Shown in pieces: positions 55,559 through 64,000 of a stretch of 64,000 nucleotides of DNA (position 1 is its first letter; each line of letters begins with the position of its first letter). Source of the DNA: Verrucomicrobiota bacterium (GTDB lineage: Bacteria > Verrucomicrobiota > Verrucomicrobiia > Limisphaerales > UBA1319); assembly GCA_022711435.1 (NCBI GenBank), contig JAKLFB010000008.1:62001-126000 (forward strand), read 5' to 3'. The position numbers were made by a program, and so were the translations under genes. The notes under the pieces were generated by a model. The model was not told the origin of the DNA. It made no database searches and worked only from the letters and a program-made list of their open reading frames with translations.

Positions 55559-56734
55559 TCAGGTGGACGCGATGCGCCAGCGGGCCTGGCGCAGGACGGC
55601 GCGCGGATTGCCTTTGAGGGCCTCGTACCACACGGTCAGCAGCGTGCCATCTTCGAGCTCGACGGTGCTCGGGTAGCCGAGATCGGTTGATGTGCCATCG
55701 CCGGAAAGGATGAGTGGATCCGACCATGTGCGACCCTCGTCGAGGCTGAGGCGCACCTGGTTGCCGAGCGGGGCGCGGCGATGCCCGTAGGTCATCAGGA
55801 GGTTCCCATTCCTGAGCCGCAGCAGGTGGGATGGCAGGCCCCAAACGCCGATCGGATGCGGCACGCTCCAGGTCCGGCCTCCATCCTCGGATTCGGTTTG
55901 CAGGGTTTCGTTCGCGTTGGCCGGATTGTGGTTCCGGATTTGAACGACCAGGCGGCCGCTCGCGGCCTCGACGGCGTGCAGCTCGTGATATTGCTCCATC
56001 CGATCGCCGTCGCGAATCGGGATATCGGCCAGCCAGCGCCAGGTCTGGCCGTCATCGATTGACTCGCACACTTCGACGCGCCGGGAGGCGGCCCAGAGCT
56101 GGACTCCGGCGTAGAACAGCCGGCCGTTGGCCAGCACAACGGGGCCATGCGGGCTGTTGACCCGGCTCGAATAAGGAGAAGACCATGTCCGCCCGCCGTT
56201 GGTGGAACGGATCATCCACTGGCCAAGCTCGGCCTTGCGGCGGCCGGCATCGAGGCGGTCGCGGGCCGCCTGCCAGCGGCGCAGCCGTTCCGGCGCCCAT
56301 TTGCCGCCTTTCTCTGCCGCCGCGAGGGTTGGCTCGTAAGCCAGCGAAGTGAAGCTGGTCACCAGCAGCGCGCCGGATGGAGTCTCGAGCACGCCGGCAT
56401 CTCGATCGTCCAGATCCCCGTCAAGCAGGGTCCGCGGCCAGCTCCATGTTCGGCCCTCATCGTCGGACACGATGCAGTCGACGCGGCCGAAGGGGCAGAC
56501 GTGCTGCTCCCGGCCTCCGGAGCAAACGGCCATCAGGCGGCCGCTTCGGAGCCGGGTGACCGTGGGCCAGCCGTGGTAGTTCTCATGATCCAGGCTGATG
56601 ACCCGGGTCTCGAGGTCGGCGATCCGCGGGGCGGCCGCGCCCCGGAGACGAACGGTGAAAAATCCGGCGGCAGCCGCGACAGCGGACTGGCGGAGGAATT
56701 GGCGTCGAGAGAAAGGATGGTGATTGGGTTTCAT
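55559..56734 (-). CDS. Tat-exported sialidase-like (exo-alpha-sialidase/BNR) enzyme
   Basis: From ATG 56734 the 391-residue protein starts with a twin-arginine signal, SRRQFLRQSAVAAAAGFF. It is a six-bladed propeller type with five Asp boxes: SDDEGRTW, STNGGRTW, SIDDGQTW, SEDGGRTW and SLDEGRTW. Possible sialidase arginines occur in VTRLRSGRLMAV and LLRLRNGNLLMTY, but the first Arg of the FRIP motif is not obvious, so GH33 activity is likely but not proven. The start overlaps the GH99-like stop by ATGA, and it is the last gene of a three-gene run of glycosidases. Confidence 0.8.
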   Translation of the reverse strand: MKPNHHPFSRRQFLRQSAVAAAAGFFTVRLRGAAAPRIADLETRVISLDHENYHGWPTVTRLRSGRLMAVCSGGREQHVCPFGRVDCIVSDDEGRTWSWPRTLLDGDLDDRDAGVLETPSGALLVTSFTSLAYEPTLAAAEKGGKWAPERLRRWQAARDRLDAGRRKAELGQWMIRSTNGGRTWSSPYSSRVNSPHGPVVLANGRLFYAGVQLWAASRRVEVCESIDDGQTWRWLADIPIRDGDRMEQYHELHAVEAASGRLVVQIRNHNPANANETLQTESEDGGRTWSVPHPIGVWGLPSHLLRLRNGNLLMTYGHRRAPLGNQVRLSLDEGRTWSDPLILSGDGTSTDLGYPSTVELEDGTLLTVWYEALKGNPRAVLRQARWRIAST

Positions 56735-58638
56735 GGGCTGAGGGTTGCTCGATAGTTGAATCGGTCGTTGGGAGCAGCGTCCCCGTGCCGGGAAAAATCG
56801 GCGGGGCTGCTCGTATTGGGTATATGATCCGTCCACTTGAAATCGATTCGCGGCGGCGGCGCGCTTCGGCCGATGGCAGCCAGAGGCACGGCCAGCTCGA
56901 GCTCGGCGCCGGCCGCTCGACACGGGACCTCGGCGCCCGGCTGCCAGCCGTCTCCCGCCCGCTCATATCGATCGAGCCTGGATTTCGCGCCGCTTCCGGT
57001 CGAGGTCCGGATCACAAAGTCGTAACCGAGCCAGCCGGTGCGCGCATCGGCATCCGCGTCCAGGTAGAGGCGCGGGCCCTCGGCATCGGAGCCGTCCATC
57101 CACGGGGCCCGGGCGCGCAGGTAAAAGAAGAGATGCCGATTGTCGAAGCTCACTTTGGCGGCGGCGAGGTCATTGCGCCCGGAGCGATTGACATAATGGC
57201 CGGCGCCATTCCATCCGGGATGATCGCGCTGGACCGGATCGCCCAGCGTGTCCCGGTATTCCGGCTCGATGGGGCCCCAGTCGTCGAATCGGGCGTCCAC
57301 GGCCACGGGCCGCGGCGCGACCGGCGGCAGCGGGCGCACGCCTTTGTATCGCCGGATCGCGGCGACCATCTGATAATAATAGGCGTCCCCATGGCCATCC
57401 CGCATCGGCTCGATATCCCGGCTGAATTCCTGGCTGAATTGATCCACGAAGAACGTGCCGCCCGGCGGGAGGGGCCGCCCGAGGAACGGCTGGCCGCCCT
57501 TCTCGCTGACGAATCGCTGGGCGATCCATTCGTTCCAGCCTGTCACGAGCACGAACGGCGGGTCGACCGCCCACGCGCGAGCCCATTGCTCGGCAAAGCA
57601 AAGACCCAATGCCGGCCTCTGATCCGCGGGCGGGGGCTGCCGCCCCTGGTGGAAGCTGCGGCCGATATTCGAGGTGGCGTGCTGCGCGGCTGCGACCGCG
57701 ATCTGCTCGGGCCGATCGGGCCCGCCGTGCCATCCATAACGCTGCGGGTGATGATCCAGCCACGGCCACTTGTCACGCCCATCGCCGAACCACCCCCCCG
57801 GATCGCTCCACGCCCACGATTCGCGGAGGGTGAAGAACTCGCGCAGCGCCGGGGCCAGGGCCGCTGGCGCCGCCAGCACCAGCGGCTTGCCCCCCCAGCG
57901 GAACCAAAGCTCCGGATGAAACGGCCGCGCATAGAACGCGTCGTAAAGCCGCTGCACGACCCGGCCTTCGCTCGAGTGGGCCAGGAACGCCCACTGCGGC
58001 ACGCGCAGGCCGTCCTGGCGGCACCCGGCAAACACCTCGCACAGCCGGCGCACCACGTCCTCGTAGATGAACCCGTTGGTCACGTCGAACAACAGGGCGT
58101 CCACGCCCGCGTCCGACAGCATCTGGGCATGCTTGCGCAGCACAAAGGCATCGTCGCTCAGGTAATAGCCGAACATCGGTTCAGCCCAGAAATGAAAGGC
58201 GCCGGGCGGGCCCCATGCCGGCGAGCCTCCGCCCGCCGCCAGAATCTTCGAGATGTCATGAAGATCCCGGCCATGCTGGCCCAGCCACAGGAAATAAAAA
58301 ATCCCCACTGTCCGATCCGGGCGCGGCCCTCCCACCTCGCCGTGGCTCGGCAGAGAGCGGCCGAGGTCGTCGGTGGCCACCCACGTGTCGCTGAACGTGT
58401 CCCATTCGGTCGCGTTCCCGGAATCCGGTTCTGAGGGCGCCGCGGCGGAAACGCAGCCGGCCATGCCCAAAGCGATCCAGCGGATGGATTGCCTGAACCG
58501 CCTGGCGAGGCGCGCGCCGCGCGAGGCCGCGCGGCCTGAATCGCCAGCGTCCGACGCCGTGCATGCCGGGCCGCCTGGCCCGGCGTTGGAGATGGAAAAC
58601 AGCACGCCTGGCTTTTCAGGGATTCGAGCCGGGTTCAT
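56731..58638 (-). CDS. GH99/GH71-like glycoside hydrolase with CBM9-like tail, lipoprotein candidate
   Basis: ATG 58638 overlaps the GH78-like stop by ATGA. The true secretion signal seems to begin about 50 residues in: RRFRQSIRWIALGMAGCVSA, with MAGC as a lipobox. The preceding segment is encoded by two GC-rich hairpins and looks like inserted repeat DNA. The catalytic region has VGIFYFLWLGQHGRD, WAEPMFGYYLSDDAFVLRKHAQMLSDAGVDALLFDVTNG, given by span residues 150-190, and FVLVTGWNEWIAQRF, resembling GH99/GH71-type barrels. The last 190 residues (VDARFDDWGPIEPEYRDTLG; LYLDADADARTGWLGYDFVI) resemble a family 9 carbohydrate-binding module. Substrate not predictable. Confidence 0.72.
   Translation of the reverse strand: MNPARIPEKPGVLFSISNAGPGGPACTASDAGDSGRAASRGARLARRFRQSIRWIALGMAGCVSAAAPSEPDSGNATEWDTFSDTWVATDDLGRSLPSHGEVGGPRPDRTVGIFYFLWLGQHGRDLHDISKILAAGGGSPAWGPPGAFHFWAEPMFGYYLSDDAFVLRKHAQMLSDAGVDALLFDVTNGFIYEDVVRRLCEVFAGCRQDGLRVPQWAFLAHSSEGRVVQRLYDAFYARPFHPELWFRWGGKPLVLAAPAALAPALREFFTLRESWAWSDPGGWFGDGRDKWPWLDHHPQRYGWHGGPDRPEQIAVAAAQHATSNIGRSFHQGRQPPPADQRPALGLCFAEQWARAWAVDPPFVLVTGWNEWIAQRFVSEKGGQPFLGRPLPPGGTFFVDQFSQEFSRDIEPMRDGHGDAYYYQMVAAIRRYKGVRPLPPVAPRPVAVDARFDDWGPIEPEYRDTLGDPVQRDHPGWNGAGHYVNRSGRNDLAAAKVSFDNRHLFFYLRARAPWMDGSDAEGPRLYLDADADARTGWLGYDFVIRTSTGSGAKSRLDRYERAGDGWQPGAEVPCRAAGAELELAVPLAAIGRSAPPPRIDFKWTDHIPNTSSPADFSRHGDAAPNDRFNYRATLSP
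58517..58583. repeat. Two REP-like hairpins inside a coding N-terminus
   Basis: Hairpin 1 at 58517-58534 (CCGCGCG, loop AGGC, CGCGCGG); hairpin 2 at 58566-58583 (CCGGGCC, loop GCCT, GGCCCGG; extendable by one pair). The loops are complementary versions of AGGC, so the two are in opposite orientation. They encode the atypical residues before the signal peptide of the GH99-like gene. Confidence 0.6.
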
Positions 58639-60464
58639 GGGCGGATGACTCGAACCTGGGGCGGCGCGTCGATGCGGCTTTCCACGGTTCCGTCGGCGCG
58701 TTTCTCGTGGCGGACCTTGACCGGCCCGAACGGCGTGGGCCAGGCGCCTTCGGCCCACTCGAGATCGCCCAGATGCGGCGCGACGCGGATCGCGCGCGCG
58801 CCGGGCTCGATGATCTGGATCCCGAGGACGTGCTCGCTGAGCCAGGCGGTGGGGCCGGATGCCCAGCCATGGCAAAGGCTGTGGCGGAACCCGCGGTAGC
58901 AATAGTTGCCGAAATCGCCGTGGATATCCTTCTTGCCGGGGGGAACCAGCTCGTCGATCGGCGCCGCGTTCCGGGTCCACTCGATGTCGAAGTCCTCCCA
59001 GAAGGTGGTCGCTCCCATATCGAGCATCGCACCCCAGTAATCGCGAATGGCATCGAGGCACCCTTGGTAATCGCCAGCCCGGGCGCGCGCTTCGAGCACG
59101 TAGTAGCCGTAAAAGGTCGAGAGCCGCCGGGCGCCGTCCACGGCCATGATCTGGCGGTTGAGCGTGGCGGCGTCCTCGAGCCCGGCCAGCGCCATCAGGG
59201 CGGCCGCCTGCTTGCTCCCGCCCGGATCGGGCACATGCTGGCGCAGCCGGGCGGCGGCCTCCCGGCATTTCCGGGCCATGGCGGGGTCATCGAGCGCCTG
59301 GCTCATCTCGGCTCCGGCTTCGAACGTGAGGATCATCAGCGCGTGGAGCCCGGCGTGGATGGCCGCCGGGTTCTCGCTCGAGGGCCAGTCGAGGAATCGC
59401 GTGGCCGGGAGGGCCTCGCGGTTGTCGGGCCCGATGCAGCCGCGCAGCGCCTCGAGCAGGCCGGCCAGATACGGCTGCTGCCGCCGCAGATACTCGAGGT
59501 CGCCCTGCTGCCGATACCAGCTCCTGTGAATCAGCACCCACCACATCGAATAGGAGCTGATCCCGTTCATCCAGCGGGGCAGCGGCGTCTCATCCCGGAT
59601 CAGATCCAGGCTGGCCGGAACGATGTCCAGCCCGCCAAACACCGCGCTGATCGTCATGGTCTCCGGATGCAGATCGCCGATCCAGACCAGACGATCCCGC
59701 TTGATGCCGTCCCAGACGTAATCCTGCAGGTTCAGTTGAACCGTGTAAGCCCCGGTCCGCCAGATCCGGTTCAGACGCTCGTCATTGCAGCGGAACTCGC
59801 CGATATAGGGCAGATCCCGATACACGAACACCGCGCGGACGAACTTCAGCACCACCATCGTCCCGGGATCGACCAGGTCCAGCCGCACGAACCGGAACCC
59901 GGTCTGCCCCAGCTCGATCGTCCCCAGCCACGGAACCAGGCACGTCTGATCGCGCACAGCATGATCGTTGGTGGCATTCTTCTCGCCGCCCAGGTCGCTC
60001 ATGGCCTCGCTGACGGACTCGCCAAACCGCACTCGCACTCGGACCGTCTTGCTCTCGGAAGCGGCGGCGCGCAGATCAGCCACGCCGATCTGGATGCCCC
60101 CGTGCAGCTCGCGGCCGAAGTCGAGCAGAACGCCCGGTGAGCCTCCCTGGTTGCGCAGGACGCACCCGGCCCGGTCATCCAGCGTGATCTGGCCCGGGCC
60201 GGCCGCCAGCAGGCGGCCCGCATGCTCGACAGCCGAGTTGGTGCCGGATGATTGCCACACCACACGCTGGGCGGGGATGTAGTCCCGCACCCGCGGATCG
60301 CGGGATGCGGCTCGATGTGCCCGCTCGAACGGGCCGTCCTGGATCCTGCCGGAGGAATCGGCTGCGGCCCCCGAAGCGGGATTCGGCGCCATCGCCGCCA
60401 GCCAGCCGCCCAAAAGCCACACCCCAGTACGTCGTTGCCGGATCAGGTTCATGAACGATTTCAT
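58635..60464 (-). CDS. Secreted GH78 alpha-L-rhamnosidase-like enzyme
   Basis: From ATG 60464 the 609-residue protein has a signal peptide (RTGVWLLGGWLAAMAPNPASG). Its (alpha/alpha)6 barrel holds NLQDYVWDGIKRDRLVWIGDLHPE, the GH78 signature with the D-G-x-x-R-D-R and W-x-G-D core, and ATTFWEDFDIEW, HSLCHGWASGPTAWLSEHVLG and AEGAWPTPFGPVKV, all usual for bacterial GH78. N-terminal beta domains (LLDFGRELHGGIQIGVADLR) include the F-G-R-E-x-x-G phrase. It removes terminal rhamnose from glycans. A second Met at 60452 is an alternative start. It heads the run GH78-GH99-like-sialidase. Confidence 0.87.
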   Translation of the reverse strand: MKSFMNLIRQRRTGVWLLGGWLAAMAPNPASGAAADSSGRIQDGPFERAHRAASRDPRVRDYIPAQRVVWQSSGTNSAVEHAGRLLAAGPGQITLDDRAGCVLRNQGGSPGVLLDFGRELHGGIQIGVADLRAAASESKTVRVRVRFGESVSEAMSDLGGEKNATNDHAVRDQTCLVPWLGTIELGQTGFRFVRLDLVDPGTMVVLKFVRAVFVYRDLPYIGEFRCNDERLNRIWRTGAYTVQLNLQDYVWDGIKRDRLVWIGDLHPETMTISAVFGGLDIVPASLDLIRDETPLPRWMNGISSYSMWWVLIHRSWYRQQGDLEYLRRQQPYLAGLLEALRGCIGPDNREALPATRFLDWPSSENPAAIHAGLHALMILTFEAGAEMSQALDDPAMARKCREAAARLRQHVPDPGGSKQAAALMALAGLEDAATLNRQIMAVDGARRLSTFYGYYVLEARARAGDYQGCLDAIRDYWGAMLDMGATTFWEDFDIEWTRNAAPIDELVPPGKKDIHGDFGNYCYRGFRHSLCHGWASGPTAWLSEHVLGIQIIEPGARAIRVAPHLGDLEWAEGAWPTPFGPVKVRHEKRADGTVESRIDAPPQVRVIRP

Positions 60465-60616
60465 CACTTCGAACCCATGCTGTCCCAGTTCGCATCGCCT
60501 GACAAGCCTGCGACTGGGATCGGCCTCGCGCGCCAGGTTTGGCGGAATTCCGATCGGCGCCGAACTCCACAATTGCCTCGCCAAACGATCGCCGATTTGC
60601 TCATGATTATCGGATC

Positions 60617-63600
60617 ATGAAAACTCCATGGAGCGGATTCGCTTTGTCGTTCCCATTGTGGGCACGGGCTTATTTCCGTGCTGGATGGATGCTCGCGTTG
60701 GCAAGCCTCCTGCTGGGCGTTTCAGCAAGGGCAGCCAACACGGAAGGGCTGCTGGGCTATTGGACATTCGAGGAAGGAACGGGCACAGCCACGGCCGATC
60801 AATCGGGCAACGGATTGATCGGGACGTTCGACAAGGTGGCCCTGTGGGGCGGCCCGACCTGGACAAACAGCCCGCTGGGCACTAACGCGCTCCGCTTCGA
60901 CGGCGTGGATGACCGCGTGTATCTGGGCAATCCGGCCAGCCTGCAGCTGACCGGCGCGATGACGGTCTCGGCCTGGATCAAGATCGCCAGCCCGTCAGCC
61001 GGCCGGATCGTCAGCAAGTGTCCCAGCGCGTACCGGGTTGGCTGGGAGCTCTACGTCGGCACGGACAACCAGGCCTCGTTCGCCGTCCACGGCACCAACG
61101 ATCCCGCCAGCCGCTATGCCGTGACGACGGCGAATCCCCTGCCCGACAACCAGTGGACCCATGTCGCCGCCGTTTTCGAGCCGGGCGCCGCCTGCCGGAT
61201 CTTTGTCAATGGCAGCCTCAGCAACGAGCGGACCGACGCCGTGCCAGTCGAGCAGGAAAGCCGCGATCTCGACGTCACCATCGGCGCCCGCCCGGACACG
61301 GCCGGCACGGGCAATCCCAACGGCCCGTTCCCCGGCTGGATCGACGAGGTGCGCATGTGGGGCCGGGCGCTGACGGCTGCGGAGATCCAGGCCCTGCCGG
61401 AGCTGGCCCAGACGCCGCTGGCCTTCACGATCCAGCCGGCCAGCCGACTGGTGGCCGAAACCCGGTCGGCAACCTTCACCGCCCAAGTCAGCGGGTCGCC
61501 TCCCTATTTCGCCCAGTGGTTCGAGAACGGCTGGCCCATCGCCGGCGCCAGCGATTTCACCTACACGATCCCCGCCGTCACGACGTCCATGAACAACTAC
61601 CAATACTCGGTGGTCATCAGCAACCTGACTTACGGGATCACCAGCACCAACGCCATCCTGACCGTCAGCACCGACACCACCCCGCCGACCCTGGTCTCGG
61701 TCGGAAGCGTCGACGGGGCGTCCATCGGCTTGCGGTTCAGCAAGCCCATGGACCAAAACTTGATGTGGGATCCTTCGTATTTCCAGGTCAACAACGGCGC
61801 CGCTCCCATCTCCTGGACCATGCCGCGTCCGGACGGGACCTCGGCGTCGATCTACCTGGCCAGCCCCATCACCGGCCCGTTCACGGTCAGGATCACCGGG
61901 CTGAGGGACACGATCGGCAACACCATCGTCCCCGGCTCGGCCGCCAGCGGCACGATGGCGGGATGGACGGCCGCCGATCTGGGTGTGCCGCCTCAGGTCG
62001 GAGAGACCTTTTCCGCCCAGACAGGCGTGTTCGAGATCACGGCTGGCGGCGCCGATCTCTGGGGCACGGCCGATGCAGGCCACTTCGTCGGACGCGAAAT
62101 CAGCGGCGATTTCGATGTCTATGTCCAGGTCCCGAGCGTCACGCCGGTCAACAGCGGGGCCAAGGCGGGCCTGATGGCGCGCACCACGCTCGATGCCAAC
62201 AGCCGGACGATCCACGTCACCGCCAACCCGCCGGCGCCCGCGGGCCGCGGATACATCGAGGCCGGCCGCCGGACCTCGACCGGCGGCAGCACGGCCGCCT
62301 GGGGCACGACGTTCACCAGCGCGGCCATGCCGGACGTCTGGGTCCGCCTGCGCCGGTGGGAGAACCAGTTCACCGCCTTCCGCAGCACCGACGGTGTGGA
62401 TTGGGTGCGGATGGGCCTGACCACAGTCGCCCTGACCGATCCAGTTTACCTGGGCCTGGCGGCCACCGCCCACAGCACGACCTCCGATCCCACCCTTGCC
62501 ATCCTGCAAAACTACGGGAGCATGGTCTTCTCGAATGTGACGCTGACGGTCGCCCAGGCGCCTGCATCGGCCTCCGTCGAGCAGAACACCACCGCCGCGT
62601 TCCAGGTCCAGGCCGAAGGGACCGGGGCGCCGGAGACGGAGCTCGCCTATCAATGGCAGCGCAGCGATGGAGCGGGAGGGTTCACAAACATCTCCGGCGC
62701 CACGGGCACCAACTACAGCTTCCTGGTCCGAAGCGCGGATCAGGGGGCCAGCTTCCGCGCGCGCGTCTACTTCGCCGGCCTGGTGAAGGAGTCCGATGCC
62801 GCCGTCCTGACAGTCACCCCGGACGTCACGCCGCCTCAGCTGGTGTCGGTCGCCTCGCGCGGCATCCCCACGGTCGTCACCGTGGTGTTCAGCGAAGACA
62901 TGGATCCGGCCAGCGCCACCAATGCCGCCAACTACCAGATCGCGAGCACCAGCGGCTCCGTGGCCGTCACCGCGGCCGCGATGGGCTCGAATGCGCGCAC
63001 GGTGGTCCTGACCACCGATCCGCTGGTCGAGGGGCCCGCCTACACCTTGTCGGTCAGCCAGGTCTATGATCTGGGCGCGCCTCCCAACCCCATCAATGCC
63101 CAGCAGGCATTTGATTACAGCAGCCTGGCCGGCTACTGGAAGTTCGAGGAAGGGACCGGCACGACCACCGCCGATTCCTCCGGTGGCGGCTACACTGGCA
63201 CCCTCTACAACAACCCGCTCTGGATTCCCGGCTACTTCGGCCAGCACGCCTTGGACTTCAACGGCGTCAACAGCCGGGTCCAGATCGGGAACCAGGCCGT
63301 TTTCCAGATCACGGGCCCCATCTCTCTCTCGGCGTGGGTCTGGGTCCGGACCATCTCCGGCAACGGCCGGATCGTCACCAAAGGCGGCGGCAGCGGCCAG
63401 CGCGGCTGGTCCCTGAACGTCGAGAACAGCGACAACTGGGCCTTCCAGATCGGCAGCAATCCCACGACAACCCTCAGCGTGAACTCGCCCGGCATCCCTC
63501 GCCAAGTCTGGATCCATGTGGCGGGCGTCTATGATCCCAGCGATCCCGGCGGCCCGATCATGAAGCTCTACACCAACGGCGTCCTGGCTGCGTCCCGGAC

Positions 63601-63958
63601 CGACGGCGTGCCCGCCACCCAGAACAACTCCTCGCAAAACGTCAACATCGGCAACCGCTCCAGCGGCACGCCGTTCGATGGGTACATCGACGAGGTCCGC
63701 ATCTACACGCGCGCGCTGAGCGAGGCCGAGATCTCCGTGCTCGCGCAGCCGCCGGTCGAGCCCGAGCCGCTCGAGTTCCTGGCCCCGGCGATCGAGGGCG
63801 CCAGCCTGCGTCTGGATTGGACCGGCACAGGCCAGCTGGAATGGGCGCCGGCCGCGACCGGGCCGTGGAGCAAGGTCAGCCCCGCGCCCGAGCCGCCTTA
63901 CATGGCCGAGATCGTGGCGGGCGAGAACCGGTTCTACCGGCTCCAGGCATCTCCGTAG
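60617..63958 (+). CDS. Secreted LamG/Ig/Big/DUF1349 mosaic protein
   Basis: From ATG 60617 the 1113-residue protein has a signal peptide (AGWMLALASLLLGVSARA). Modules in order: LamG-like 44-260 (GYWTFEEGTGTATADQSGNG; WIDEVRMWGRALTAAEI), Ig-like 267-354, Big_5/SwmB-like 353-448 (LRFSKPMDQN), DUF1349-like 469-644 (GADLWGTADAGHFVGREISG), Ig-like 646-734 (YQWQRSDGAGGF), Big-like 733-831 (VVFSEDMDPASATNAANYQI), second LamG-like 837-1043 (GYWKFEEGTGTTTADSSGGG) and a 65-residue ending with FYRLQASP. LamG and DUF1349 modules often bind glycans. It shares most modules with the 36251-40753 protein. It is divergent from the GH78-like gene across 152 bp. Confidence 0.85.
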   Translation: MKTPWSGFALSFPLWARAYFRAGWMLALASLLLGVSARAANTEGLLGYWTFEEGTGTATADQSGNGLIGTFDKVALWGGPTWTNSPLGTNALRFDGVDDRVYLGNPASLQLTGAMTVSAWIKIASPSAGRIVSKCPSAYRVGWELYVGTDNQASFAVHGTNDPASRYAVTTANPLPDNQWTHVAAVFEPGAACRIFVNGSLSNERTDAVPVEQESRDLDVTIGARPDTAGTGNPNGPFPGWIDEVRMWGRALTAAEIQALPELAQTPLAFTIQPASRLVAETRSATFTAQVSGSPPYFAQWFENGWPIAGASDFTYTIPAVTTSMNNYQYSVVISNLTYGITSTNAILTVSTDTTPPTLVSVGSVDGASIGLRFSKPMDQNLMWDPSYFQVNNGAAPISWTMPRPDGTSASIYLASPITGPFTVRITGLRDTIGNTIVPGSAASGTMAGWTAADLGVPPQVGETFSAQTGVFEITAGGADLWGTADAGHFVGREISGDFDVYVQVPSVTPVNSGAKAGLMARTTLDANSRTIHVTANPPAPAGRGYIEAGRRTSTGGSTAAWGTTFTSAAMPDVWVRLRRWENQFTAFRSTDGVDWVRMGLTTVALTDPVYLGLAATAHSTTSDPTLAILQNYGSMVFSNVTLTVAQAPASASVEQNTTAAFQVQAEGTGAPETELAYQWQRSDGAGGFTNISGATGTNYSFLVRSADQGASFRARVYFAGLVKESDAAVLTVTPDVTPPQLVSVASRGIPTVVTVVFSEDMDPASATNAANYQIASTSGSVAVTAAAMGSNARTVVLTTDPLVEGPAYTLSVSQVYDLGAPPNPINAQQAFDYSSLAGYWKFEEGTGTTTADSSGGGYTGTLYNNPLWIPGYFGQHALDFNGVNSRVQIGNQAVFQITGPISLSAWVWVRTISGNGRIVTKGGGSGQRGWSLNVENSDNWAFQIGSNPTTTLSVNSPGIPRQVWIHVAGVYDPSDPGGPIMKLYTNGVLAASRTDGVPATQNNSSQNVNIGNRSSGTPFDGYIDEVRIYTRALSEAEISVLAQPPVEPEPLEFLAPAIEGASLRLDWTGTGQLEWAPAATGPWSKVSPAPEPPYMAEIVAGENRFYRLQASP

Positions 63959-64000
63959 CCGCTGGCCGCCGTTCGATAGCCAATCGCCGAGCCGCTGGAG

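Noticed and set aside
60995..63637. 880-codon open frame antisense to the LamG mosaic protein
   Set aside because: Arg/Gly/Asp-rich shadow without signal peptide or domain; the + strand is clearly the coding strand.

Overview
The window is high-GC bacterial DNA with dense, often overlapping genes. The mix points to the PVC superphylum, most likely Verrucomicrobiota: secreted sulfatase, sialidase and glycosidases, giant Ig/LamG/PA14 mosaic proteins ending in a short F-x-R-L tail, a DUF3300 protein, nonulosonic acid synthesis, an octaheme hydroxylamine-oxidoreductase-like protein and GC-rich palindromic repeats. This assignment is an inference from gene content; no rRNA or tRNA gene is present to confirm it.

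Layout. 1-4.5 kb: M16 peptidase (cut by the left edge), GH32 fructan hydrolase, AlkD-like repair protein. 4.6-11.3 kb: acetolactate synthase behind a classical attenuator (leader peptide plus terminator), a secreted LamG-like protein, a DnaJ-type co-chaperone coupled to 6-phosphogluconolactonase, and a DUF3300 protein. 11.4-19.6 kb: surface glycan region, with a methyltransferase and two glycosyltransferases on + and a NeuB-NeuC-NeuA set plus an MsbA-type ABC exporter on -. 19.6-23.7 kb: NUDIX, cyclophilin, glycogen synthase and seryl-tRNA synthetase, all on - and possibly one long transcription unit with the neu genes. 23.9-29.4 kb: ArsR-methyltransferase fusion, then a MacA/MacB-like tripartite exporter and an LptF/G-like permease. 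29.4-35.5 kb: IspH, a winged-helix regulator with its membrane partner, enolase, a membrane-anchored GrpE-like protein and a two-subunit fumarase. 35.5-36.25 kb is non-coding and repeat-rich. 36.25-40.75 kb is a 1500-residue mosaic exoprotein, followed by a strong terminator with a decayed group IIC intron inserted directly behind it. 41.8-46.1 kb: a four-gene respiratory module (tetraheme cytochrome c, 4x[4Fe-4S] protein, NrfD-like membrane protein, octaheme HAO-like protein), with a 272-bp MITE-like element about 100 bp upstream. 46.6-60.5 kb: sulfatase, GH129-like glycosidase, thymidylate kinase, a double FAD oxidoreductase, LeuB, sialidase, a GH99-like glycosidase and a GH78 rhamnosidase-like enzyme. 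60.6-64 kb: a second mosaic exoprotein.

How the genes fit together. The secreted hydrolases (GH32, GH78-like, GH99-like, sialidase, sulfatase, GH129-like) suggest a degrader of complex, sulfated or sialylated polysaccharides. The neu/MsbA block suggests the cell also decorates its own surface with a nonulosonic acid. IlvB and LeuB belong to branched-chain amino acid synthesis. The HAO-like/NrfD module implies nitrogen-oxide or hydroxylamine redox chemistry tied to the quinone pool.

The most notable signals are: the IlvB attenuator with a leader peptide that may be translated from a leaderless transcript; a pair of matching 17-bp operator-like palindromes at the promoters of ispH and of the winged-helix regulator operon; several promoters whose predicted transcription start falls on or next to the start codon; the HAO-NrfD operon; and the intron remnant. 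All functional names rest on my reading of motifs, not on database searches.
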